64,000 nt of DNA from Argopecten irradians (lineage: Eukaryota; Mollusca; Bivalvia; Pectinida; Pectinidae): assembly GCF_041381155.1 (NCBI RefSeq), contig NC_091142.1, forward strand, positions 33,240,369 to 33,304,368, written 5' to 3'. The notes below the pieces were generated by a model. The model ran no database searches, was not told the DNA's origin, and saw nothing but the letters and a program-made list of their open reading frames with translations. Positions 1-8,897 of this stretch are shown piece after piece. The first letter of the stretch is position 1; every line of letters begins with the position of its first letter. Both the position numbers and the translations under genes were made by a program.

Positions 1-735
1 ACACGCAAGCAAATCCGCACGCATGTGATTACACCATATAATAAGAAAGTTCATCAACAAAGTTTTACAATGTCACAAAAGATTTTTTCCATAAAACAAT
101 AATAATTGAAAAACAAAGAACAGTATATACAAAGCTAATCAATCTCGTTTTGTCGATTTCCAAAAACCATATCAAAATCAAAACACGGAGCCGCAAAGCG
201 TGGCATTATCCCCCGCGCCCCGCAGTTATTCAAGTATAATTTTAAATTAATGTGAGCATTGTAAAACTGAAAAAACCCAGCAGGTAACAAAAACAAACAG
301 TTACCTGCTATATACAAAAAAAGTTTCATGGAGCTGCGTTGAATCGTTTTGGAGTAATAGCCCAGAACAGTAATTTGGTATTTTTGACAAAGTTTCCGTG
401 GGGGGGGGGGGGGGGGGAAGGAAGGTCTGCAATAGCAACATGCACAACTAGGGCAATTGCGTGATGAATACAGAAATTTTCAAGAGGCTGTGTTGAACGG
501 TTTTTTAGTTTTATAGCTCGGAATCAAAAAGAAACATTAATAAGGTAGTTTTACTACGTTTCCATGGTAACCGAAAAATAAAACAAAATAGAAAACCGCA
601 ATAGGAAAAGGACTAGGGCACTTGTCTGATATATACAGAAAGTTTCCTGGAGCTGCGTTAAACGGTTTTTGTGTTATAGCCCGGAAAAGAATCTCGGACG
701 GACGGACGGAGCACAAAACAATATAATTATTGGTT
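1..735. repeat. Decayed repeat block left of the Ngaro element
   Basis: Three related stretches near 328-366, 480-525 and 647-692 share a core like gctgcgttgaacggtttt followed by 'atagcccgga', about 155-165 bp apart. The block ends in a short (gacg)n run near 698-711. This looks like a decayed, internally repetitive interspersed repeat. The 64-aa ORF on the minus strand at 135-329 has no recognisable features. No gene seen. Confidence 0.5.
400..417 (+). repeat. Poly-G run (18 G)
   Basis: An uninterrupted run of 18 G residues followed by a purine stretch. Length at such runs is unreliable in assemblies. No function is inferred. Confidence 0.9.
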
Positions 736-975
736 AATAATACTGATTACCGACGTGTACGGTAATCAAAGTTATTGAAGCCATTATGGAAGTTTAGTAT
801 GTGTCGTACGTAAGGTCACAGGAGTTACCCCCCTTTGACAGTAGTTAATAATTTAGAGTTATCTCGCTTTGCATAGGAAAGCATTGTATAGAACGTTATC
901 CCAGCATGCTAAGTTAACATCCGGTCATCGACAGATTAGCAAATAAGAGGCACATGCTTGCAGAGAATTTTAATT
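736..975 (+). repeat. Ngaro split direct repeat A1
   Basis: 240 bp, matched almost perfectly by A2 at 5812-6051. It begins with AATAATA, the same heptamer found at the B1/A2 junction and at the right end of B2, and ends just before the Gag-like region. Confidence 0.95.
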
Positions 976-998
976 TGTACTGATCGGATTTCTTAAGT

Positions 999-2004
999 AT
1001 GCCAAGAGGTCTTGGAATTAGGAAGCGGCGAGGTCCCGGGGTGGCTTTGTCTCCGCCCCCAGAGAAAAGAAAAGGGGGAAGGCGAGCAGTTCCCCTCCCA
1101 AAAAGGACGGAGACCGCCGCTGGCGAGACCCGGAGGGAGACTCCACGTGGTCAGCTGCCAGAGGTACCAGTAGTAGAGCTAGAGGAGGTGCAAGTGGAGG
1201 ATGGGATCACAGGTATGGGCATAGAGCCCGAACCGCAGATGTTATTAAATGTACATGATAATGGTTACAATAATAGCACTACCCCCGAGATCGAAATTAT
1301 CCCCCTGGAGTCCGACTCCATCGGTGACCATGTGCCCCGGGCTATAAAACAAAAAATCTGGGGTCACGAGTATATAAATTTGGCCCTTCTTTTAAAGGGC
1401 TACTCAGAATTGAATGACTTTTGCACTAGTGCGCCGATGGTTGTCGGATCCAGTGGGATGATAGAGACCCGCCCCCCTACTTGTAAAGAAAAAAATACCA
1501 AATGTGGAGAAATGGACAGATGCTTTCCACATTTATATGTCCATTTATTTGGAAAGATTCCCCGCTAAGGTACAGGAACTTTTGCAGTATGTAAAAACAA
1601 TACGTGGGGCAGCTTGTCAGGGTGTGCCGGGGGGTTGGCGAGTGTATGATGAGCAATTTAGGGCTCGTCTTAGTCAATCTCCTGGTTTAGCATGGAACCA
1701 AATTAATTCAAACCTTTGGCTCCGGGTAATGACCCCTCAAGCCGGTGGAATGGGGAAGAACAATGTGGTCAAGGGAGGTAACAAGGAGTGGGGTGGGAAA
1801 CATTCCAAGCCATCACCTTGCTTTGGCTTCAATAGGGGTAAATGTACGTATAGTAACTGCAGGTACACTCATGTTTGCAGTATTTGTGCTGCTGACCATA
1901 GTGCACTGCAGTGCACTAAGTCTTTTCGGCCCTCAGCTGCAAGTTCCAGTCAGGGAAAAAAAACCCATGGCAGTGTCCAGTCTGGGAAAAACCCCAATAA
2001 ATAG
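999..2004 (+). CDS. Ngaro Gag-like region with CCCH and CCHC zinc fingers
   Basis: The N-terminal part is basic and proline-rich (MPRGLGIRKRRG...), suiting a nucleic-acid-binding structural protein. The C-terminal part carries a C-x7-C-x4-C-x3-H finger (around CFGFNRGKC) followed at once by a C-x2-C-x3-H-x4-C knuckle (CSICAADHSALQC), encoded near 1820-1917. The region lies first in the element and overlaps the start of the polymerase frame, the usual place of Gag. It belongs to a virus-like fossil, so only the region is given. Confidence 0.7.
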
Positions 2005-3580
2005 TAAAAAATTAAAACAGGAATTGCTTGATTACCCAAACCATCAAATCACACAGGAGCTTGTTGATGGTTTTTCAGAGGGATTTCCTTTGCATTATCA
2101 GGGTATTAGGGAGGATACTGATTGTTTAAATTTAGGTTCAGTCAGACAGAATGTCAATATGGCCCTTAAAAAAGTTCAAAAAGAGGTGGATCTTGGAAGG
2201 GTTGCCGGTCCATTTAAGGAAAGACCTTTACCAAATTTGAGACTTTCTCCTTTGGGTCTGATTCCAAAGAGTACACCGGGGGAGTTTCGTTTAATCCACC
2301 ACTTGTCACATCCTAAAGATAATTCAGTTAATTCTGGTATTGATTCGGATTTGTGTTCTGTTCAGTATACCAAATTTGATGCGGCGATTGAATTGGTCCA
2401 AAATTTAGGTCAAGGGGCTTTATTAGCAAAATCCGATATCAAATCAGCTTTTAGGTTACTGCCAATATCTCCACAAGACTTTGATTTATTGGGATTTAAG
2501 CTTCAGGGTTATTATTATTTTGATAAATGCTTACCGATGGGATGTTCATTATCATGCAGCTTATTTGAGAAATTTTCAAGTGCTTTAGAATGGATAGTTC
2601 AAAATAAATCAGGAAAACGATCTGTATTACATTATCTTGATGATTTCCTTTTTGGAGGTAAAGCTGGTTCCACCCAATGTAAGGATTTATTGGAATGTTT
2701 CTTAGCTTCTTGTGAAAACCTGGGAGTCCCTATTGCTGAGGAAAAGACGTTAGGCCCTTGCACTGTGTTATGTTTCCTAGGTTTAGAAATTGATACTGTA
2801 AATCTTACAATTAAAATTCCTGCAGCTAAAGTAGTTGAGATTTGTGAGAAGCTAGAAAATGTGTTCTCAAAGCAGAAAGTAACTTTAAGGGAAATGCAGT
2901 CGTTGATTGGGGCATTACATTTTGCTTGTAGGGCTGTAAGACCTGGGCGGACTTTTTGTCGACGTCTAATTAATTCAATTAAGGGTTTAACTCAGCCCCA
3001 TCATCGCATTCGGGTTACTGGGGAAGTCAAGCAAGATATTGAGGCATGGTTATATTTCTTTAAGGGTTTTAATGGAGTTTCAGTGTTTCTAAACAAGGAA
3101 TGGGAGAGTTCTCAGGATTTGTGTTTGTACACTGACAGCGCCGGGGGCCCAGGAATGGGGTTTGGGGCCTTTTTTAATGGTAAGTGGTGTTTTGGAGTAT
3201 GGCCAGTCAAATGGCATGATCAGGGCTTAACCAGAAGTATTACACTGCTTGAATTTTTCCCAATTTTAGTGGCCATAGTTGTTTGGGGGGAATTACTAAC
3301 TAATAAAAAGATATTGTTTAGGTCAGACAATACAGGAGTTGTAAGCATCATTAATTCTCTAACATCTAAGTCAGATCTGGTTATGAAACTAGTCCGGTCA
3401 TTTGTTTTGAGATGTTTAAAATTTAACATATTGTGTAAATGTTCACATATCCCTGGTGCTGATAAAACTGTTGCTGATTCAATTTCACGTTTGCAGTGGG
3501 ACAGATTCTTCCAGTTAGCTCCAGGCGCAGGACGGGAGCCACATGTGGTGCCAAACCATCTATGGGAAATCTTCAATTAG
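1745..3580 (+). CDS. Ngaro reverse transcriptase / RNase H
   Basis: A long open frame. The reverse transcriptase shows a palm motif around AKSDIKSAFRLLP (near 2430), the PMGCSLSC block (near 2535) and the catalytic LHYLDDFLFGG motif (near 2630). RNase H follows, with LYTDSAGG (near 3128) as its first acidic motif, a second acidic segment around FRSDNTG (near 3320) and a final ADSISR-like segment (near 3475). The RT is of the DIRS/Ngaro type. It copies the element RNA into DNA. The first part of the frame overlaps the Gag-like region. Confidence 0.92.
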   Translation: MEWGRTMWSREVTRSGVGNIPSHHLALASIGVNVRIVTAGTLMFAVFVLLTIVHCSALSLFGPQLQVPVREKKPMAVSSLGKTPINSKKLKQELLDYPNHQITQELVDGFSEGFPLHYQGIREDTDCLNLGSVRQNVNMALKKVQKEVDLGRVAGPFKERPLPNLRLSPLGLIPKSTPGEFRLIHHLSHPKDNSVNSGIDSDLCSVQYTKFDAAIELVQNLGQGALLAKSDIKSAFRLLPISPQDFDLLGFKLQGYYYFDKCLPMGCSLSCSLFEKFSSALEWIVQNKSGKRSVLHYLDDFLFGGKAGSTQCKDLLECFLASCENLGVPIAEEKTLGPCTVLCFLGLEIDTVNLTIKIPAAKVVEICEKLENVFSKQKVTLREMQSLIGALHFACRAVRPGRTFCRRLINSIKGLTQPHHRIRVTGEVKQDIEAWLYFFKGFNGVSVFLNKEWESSQDLCLYTDSAGGPGMGFGAFFNGKWCFGVWPVKWHDQGLTRSITLLEFFPILVAIVVWGELLTNKKILFRSDNTGVVSIINSLTSKSDLVMKLVRSFVLRCLKFNILCKCSHIPGADKTVADSISRLQWDRFFQLAPGAGREPHVVPNHLWEIFN

Positions 3581-4483
3581 AGATTGAGACTTTAATTCAG
3601 GGTAGTTTGTCCAATAATACAAAGCAGGCATACAGTACAGGCCTGTCATCTTTTAAAAAATTCCGAGAGTTATACAGGCTATCTGAGATGTGGCCTGTGC
3701 CTATCAATCATTTGCTACAATATGTGGCTTATTTATCTATCAGTGGAGCATCCCCTAGCACTACACAAACTTACTTGTCAGGTATAAGTTACCACCACAA
3801 AATTAAGGGGTGGGGGGATCCTGCAAAACAATTTTTAGTACAGAAAGTTATGGAAGGTTATAGGCGTACAAAGGCATCTCCTGATGTGCGAGCTCCAATT
3901 ACCTTAGATATCTTAAGGAAGATTGTAGGTGCATTACCGTTTGTTTGCACTTCAACATATGAAACAAGTTTATTTCGTGTGGCCTTCCTGTTAGCCTTTT
4001 TTGGTTTTATGAGGGTTGGTGAACTTACTAGTACTGCTAATTCAGATCATGCAGTGGGACTATCAGATGTGTCTTTAAATGATCAGGAGGTGACATTTAA
4101 AACTAACCCACTCAAAAACAGATCAGACAGGTAAGGGTCATATTTTGGTTATCAGTGCTTGTCCAGATTTATCATTGTGTCCGGTTAAGGCAACATCAGC
4201 ATTCCTTAGGATACGTCCTAAATCTCTAACTCGTGAATTTCTTTGCCATGCTAGTGGAAGGTCATTGTCGCGTTACCAATTTTCAGCAGTTTTGAAGAAA
4301 ACATTGCAGTTCGCTAATGTCCCAGCTGCCAATTTTAAAACTCACAGTTTTCGCATAGGGGCGGCGTCTGCGGCTTCGTTGCAGGGAACTCCGGATGAAC
4401 AGATAAAAGTGCTGGGCCGCTGGAAGTCGGCATGTTTTCAGAGATACATACGTATTAGTGCTCCAACATTGTTATGCCGTTAG
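3496..4483 (+). CDS. Ngaro tyrosine recombinase region
   Basis: The recombinase replaces a DDE integrase and inserts the DNA copy by site-specific recombination. The N-terminal part resembles a SAM-like core-binding domain (near 3570-3860). The catalytic part has the first arginine in FGFMRVGEL (near 4003), the H-x-x-R box in THSFRIGAAS (near 4340) and the nucleophile tyrosine in GRWKSACFQRYIR (near 4414). It begins inside the end of the RT/RNase H frame, the compact arrangement usual in Ngaro elements. The region carries about one break. Confidence 0.88.
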
Positions 4484-4604
4484 CTGTTTATTACTGCTTA
4501 TTTAAGGACATACTTTAATTTACCAGTAGCGTTGTTCGTTTTTGTGTATATGCTGTAATTAATTAGAGTAGGACAGATGCTAATATTGTAAGTTCATTAC
4601 AGAT

Positions 4605-5294
4605 GTGTGGATCATTGGGTCTTCATTAGTTTATTGGGCAGAGAAGAGGGCAATACAGAGACTGAACAACAACCTTCGTCTTGAGAATATTAAAGTAGAC
4701 ATTACATGGACAGGTATTCGGGGTATGCATTGGCGGGATTTAATCCCTAAGGTCCGTCAGATGTTGTCAGTGAGTCAGGCAGGTCCCCCTTCTATGATGA
4801 TATTACATTTGGGCTCCAATGATTTAGTTGACCGCCCATGTGCCGAGTTACAAGAGGCAATTGCAAATGATATCCAATTGCTCCACCAGCTATGCCCGAA
4901 GACTGTCCTGGTTTGGTCAGATGTTTTGTGTAGGTTGTTTTGGTTTGGGGCTGGGAATTTGAGAGCAGTTGAGAGAAAGCGGGCACGGATAAATAGGAAA
5001 GGTAGAAAAGTAGTGAGAGCCTTTGGGGGAAAAATCATACACCATACAGAAATATCTTTTGATTGTCCAGGCCTGTTTCGTAAGGATGGTACTCATTTGT
5101 CTGATATTGGTAATGATATATTTATAACTGATTTTCAATCAGCACTTGAGACATTCGTGAAAACAAATGCTATAGCTTTTTTAGCTGCTAAAATTAAAGG
5201 GCGTAGGGCATTGGTTGTTTGCCAGATTGGGGCAGTAAGCTTTGCTTTCTGTTTGGCGGAATTCTGGCAAGTTGGCGGCAGCATGTGTCAATAA
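4605..5294 (+). CDS. Ngaro SGNH/GDSL-hydrolase-like ORF
   Basis: 229 aa. It starts MWIIGSSLVYWAEKR, where GSS matches block I of SGNH hydrolases (catalytic serine). HLGSNDL (near residue 69) matches the block III Gly-x-Asn-Asp motif. DGTHLSDIGND (near residue 162) supplies the Asp-x-x-His of block V. Hydrolase ORFs of this family are known from some Ngaro elements; their role in the cycle is unknown, with membrane or lipid action a guess. The 3' end runs into repeat B1 at 5256. Confidence 0.85.
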   Translation: MWIIGSSLVYWAEKRAIQRLNNNLRLENIKVDITWTGIRGMHWRDLIPKVRQMLSVSQAGPPSMMILHLGSNDLVDRPCAELQEAIANDIQLLHQLCPKTVLVWSDVLCRLFWFGAGNLRAVERKRARINRKGRKVVRAFGGKIIHHTEISFDCPGLFRKDGTHLSDIGNDIFITDFQSALETFVKTNAIAFLAAKIKGRRALVVCQIGAVSFAFCLAEFWQVGGSMCQ

Positions 5295-5818
5295 GCAAAT
5301 TCCCCTTTCATTTTTAAGTGGTACGGGTATCCAGGGTAGGTCTGCTTGGTTTCCCAAGGGACATAACTCAGGAGGAAAAGTGATAAGGGGAGGTAACTCT
5401 GCAAGAGATGGATGATAGATCCAAGTTTGGGTGTTGGCTATGGGAGCCATCACAGTGTTTCATAGGCAACTGCTTGGAGCACACCAGCATGGTGTGCTTA
5501 CACAAGAGTTGTGTTCGCCTGGTTTCCCAGGGAACAGCCCTATAGTGTTGCTGTTTGTTGCTCATTATGCTGGTGGGCATTCAGCTTGGTGCTGTTTGTC
5601 GGGTAACCATGCAGGTGAGCATTCAGCAGTTTGCTGTTTGCTGGACACTATGCTAGTGGGCATTCGGCTGGAGATATCAGTCTCTTGTAGAGTTTCAGGT
5701 ATATATAAATATATATGCTTGTTGGCACATGCTGCTGCTGTCTGGTTCAAAAAATCTGTGGCCGTATCCCAGCAATGAGTTTGTGTTGTTTGTATGGAAT
5801 AAGGGTCTTGAAATAATA
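5256..5818 (+). repeat. Ngaro split direct repeat B1
   Basis: 563 bp, identical to B2 (6608-7169) apart from about one A in a short A-run. It abuts A2; the two share AATAATA at the junction. ORFs of 115 and 134 aa lie in the two B copies but show no domain and no codon-like conservation beyond overall identity. Confidence 0.95.
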
Positions 5819-6051
5819 CTGATTACCGACGTGTACGGTAATCAAAGTTATTGAAGCCATTATGGAAGTTTAGTATGTGTCATACGTAAGGTCACAGGAG
5901 TTACCCCCCTTTGACAGTAGTTAATAATTTAGAGTTATCTCGCTTTGCATAGGAAAGCATTGTATAGAACGTTATCCCAGCATGCTAAGTTAACATCCGG
6001 TCATCGACAGATTAGCAAATAAGAGGCACATGCTTGCAGAGAATTTTAATT
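5812..6051 (+). repeat. Ngaro split direct repeat A2
   Basis: 240 bp, about 99.6% identical to A1. The B1-A2 junction has the form expected where A and B meet in a circular intermediate of the element. Confidence 0.95.
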
Positions 6052-6607
6052 CCCACCCTCCCAACCCCTATTTCTAGTTGACATTCATTGTTTTATTACA
6101 GTATTGGTAAAATAACTTGTATGCTGTGCTTAAGCAATATTCTGCTGTTAGTTCTTTTTGTTTCAGTTTTCTCCAAGACATTATCTGGATATTTGGAAAC
6201 ATATACCTGACAAGGACGTTGTACAGTGTGATTCATAGCGTGCCTTATTTCAGAAATCATTCTGGAGTTGTGTTCGGTTTTGTTGGCTAGTGGACTGTAA
6301 GTATTATTGTCTCGTATTAATGGACGATTCATGTGTGAGCTTTTCCTGGTGAGGACATGTTATGCCAGTGTGCTCAACAACAAAAAATTGGTGAAGAGTT
6401 AAAATTAAACTGCGCTTACTTTAAAGATTAAAAAGTGTGCAATTCATCAATTAACAACATTGATAGCAAAGTTCATTTGGATTAACAGGACTTTAACAGA
6501 AGTGAGTGATACTACATCATCTACATGGGAAAGAATATCAAGTGACTATGATAATTCCATGTTTTGTTTGTTTTCTTTGTCACAGGTTTGCTGTTTTGAA
6601 TAAATTA
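6052..6607 (+). other. Ngaro spacer between A2 and B2
   Basis: 556 bp of single-copy sequence inside the repeat array. In the simplest Ngaro layout A2 and B2 are adjacent. No domain is seen. Two intron-acceptor-like stretches (near 6090-6101 and 6570-6586) are present but may be chance. It could be a leader-like segment or a nested insertion. Confidence 0.7.
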
Positions 6608-7169
6608 GCGGAATTCTGGCAAGTTGGCGGCAGCATGTGTCAATAAGCAAATTCCCCTTTCATTTTTAAGTGGTACGGGTATCCAGGGTAGGTCTGCTTG
6701 GTTTCCCAAGGGACATAACTCAGGAGGAAAAGTGATAAGGGGAGGTAACTCTGCAAGAGATGGATGATAGATCCAAGTTTGGGTGTTGGCTATGGGAGCC
6801 ATCACAGTGTTTCATAGGCAACTGCTTGGAGCACACCAGCATGGTGTGCTTACACAAGAGTTGTGTTCGCCTGGTTTCCCAGGGAACAGCCCTATAGTGT
6901 TGCTGTTTGTTGCTCATTATGCTGGTGGGCATTCAGCTTGGTGCTGTTTGTCGGGTAACCATGCAGGTGAGCATTCAGCAGTTTGCTGTTTGCTGGACAC
7001 TATGCTAGTGGGCATTCGGCTGGAGATATCAGTCTCTTGTAGAGTTTCAGGTATATATAAATATATATGCTTGTTGGCACATGCTGCTGCTGTCTGGTTC
7101 AAAAATCTGTGGCCGTATCCCAGCAATGAGTTTGTGTTGTTTGTATGGAATAAGGGTCTTGAAATAATA
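6608..7169 (+). repeat. Ngaro split direct repeat B2
   Basis: 562 bp matching B1. It forms the right end of the element and finishes with AATAATA before unique flank. Confidence 0.95.
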
Positions 7170-7760
7170 AGATTTTATTTGCAATGATACTGTCATAAAC
7201 ACACTGCATGAAAGCAAAAATGAAAACAGAAATAATAAATAAAAATTTATTATTACTTTGAGTAATTACTACTGTTGGCACACGCATACATAGCACAAAT
7301 TACCGCTATGACTAACAAATAGTGTATTATACAGTAAATGATAGTTTTTGCTAAACTGGGTAAGCGTTCGTTGAAAAAACAATCATATTGAAAATTTATC
7401 GATATGCGAATTCCAGAGTTATTTTTACTATTTAATATCTGTACATTATGCGTAACCTCTAATGATAGATATACTATGATTTTCCACTATTATCATTAGC
7501 TAAGACATAGCTACGTGATAGAGATCGATATATAGAATATTGATTCAGTGTTTTGATTTCAGGAACATCCAGTCTACATATTTCTTTGCGAACTTCATTA
7601 CTCATACAATAATTTCTTCGGATAGTACCCTGTAATTAACATCAACAAATTAAGGACCTCTAATTCGGTTGGATCGTTCATATGTTGTTATTCTACCCTG
7701 GTATGATCAATGACCTGCGGCTACGAACTGGCTAAATGTACTAAAGCCGTAACACCATAT
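7170..7760. other. AT-rich spacer
   Basis: No open frame with recognisable features and no structural RNA or clear repeat seen between the Ngaro element and the solo LTR. Confidence 0.6.
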
Positions 7761-8464
7761 TGTTATGTATGACACTAAATACATGTAGTTATGAGATAAG
7801 GGAGATAACACCTATAACTTTATTATCAATACATCCTATAAAGGTCATATCATTAATCTAGGTTATAGAACTTTCTAGAAAGTATCATGTATGAACAAAT
7901 ATGTTTGTAAACATGTTGATTATAAGTAGAGATCTAGAATGATCTATTTCCAGAAAGTTCTGTGTGTTTATTTGTTTACTGTTTTTGTTAGATATTTATA
8001 GAAGTAGAAGGTTCTCCAATATTCTTGAATAAGGGTTTAGCTATATATACTCCAGCTGTCCAAGGCTAATCAGAACTGTAATGAGACCTGTAATGAGACC
8101 TATCAAGAATTGTACAGTGCCATATTAGATTCTATTGGGAGAGCTATTGTGACTTTATCTGTGGATTATTACAACACTTTGTGTGGATTTATTCATATTG
8201 CCTGGAACTTTACAAATTATCTGTGGACATTCATTTTCCTCGTGGATTTGTGATTATTGTTAATTTGAAACCTGGAAGGATCAAGGATCATACCAGGACA
8301 TTCGCATATAGATAAGTAACACTTTAAATCATCGTATTACTCTTGTACCACCACCAATTACTTTAGATATTGTAAACCATCTCTGTATAATATTGTATAT
8401 ATAATTAAATTGTGTTTTGAATTTAGCTGCTGGTTTATAATTTCTGTTGTTCGTTCATGTAACA
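7761..8464 (+). mobile_element. Solo LTR (about 704 bp), copy 1
   Basis: Begins TGTTATGTATGACAC and ends GTAACA, so it has TG...CA ends, and is flanked on both sides by CATAT (7756-7760 and 8465-8469), a 5-bp target-site duplication. A second copy lies at 17304-18009, clearly related along its whole length. No internal retroelement sequence is attached. Family not assigned; a fossil LTR by structure. Confidence 0.75.
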
Positions 8465-8583
8465 CATATGGACAGCAAAAATCAACAATTAATAATTATC
8501 TCCCAAGTAATACATACACGTGTTGTCTGAACATAATAATAATGAAGGCTTTAACACCCAATGTACAGGTTCATTCATATTGT

Positions 8584-8897
8584 CTATGGTAAAAAGTCAT
8601 CACTCACCAAAGCGCGTCTCTCATTAAACCCTTTCTTTACTTTGTCCGCAAGTAGTTTCAAGCTTGCCTTTTCCAATGCTTCGCAAAGTACAGCTGCTCT
8701 TTCCTCGTCTGAACAAGCTTCCCCGGAAATCCATTTGTGAATCAGTCTAACTTTTAATTCGACTGTACGGTCTGCGAATCGGAGTTGATAGTCTTCATAA
8801 TCCGCCATCGGTATTCCAAGGTTAATGAAAAATTCAAACATCCCACCCACAGGGATCTGCTTTGCGAGGATCAACATACTTCTGTCGTCCCAAAAAC
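8584..8897 (-). CDS. Terminal exon: death domain
   Basis: The exon starts after a tattgtcag acceptor in phase 1 and encodes 103 residues to a TAG at 8584-8586. The opening GFWDDRSMLILAKQIPVG, the GMFEFFINLGIP helix, RLIHKWISG with its conserved tryptophan, and ALEKASLKLLADKV fit the six-helix death domain, closest by eye to the UNC5/ankyrin/PIDD kind. Death domains mediate homotypic assembly of signalling platforms. A good internal donor (gtgagt, 8607 downward) could instead splice to further 3' exons; none is recognised. No AATAAA is seen between the stop and the adjacent solo LTR. Confidence 0.8.

Larger units (their letters stand above)
736..7169 (+). mobile_element. Ngaro-type tyrosine-recombinase retrotransposon, nearly whole
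   Basis: A 6.4-kb YR retrotransposon of the DIRS order. The parts run in order: A1 repeat, Gag-like region, RT/RNase H, tyrosine recombinase, SGNH hydrolase, B1, A2, a 556-bp spacer, B2. Split direct repeats (A1-ORFs-B1-A2-B2), absence of an integrase and an SGNH-hydrolase ORF are hallmarks of the Ngaro group. The A copies differ by about one base in 240 and the B copies by about one indel in 560, so the insertion is recent. It looks almost whole, with perhaps one or two breaks. No target-site duplication is seen, as expected for recombinase-mediated insertion. Confidence 0.93.

Noticed and set aside
3220-3576. 118-aa minus-strand ORF
   Set aside because: Shadow of the RT/RNase H frame on the opposite strand.
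5431-7187. Matching 115- and 134-aa ORFs in repeats B1 and B2
   Set aside because: Similarity is explained by the repeats themselves; no domain, low-complexity Ala/His/Cys-rich peptide, and one copy ends differently.
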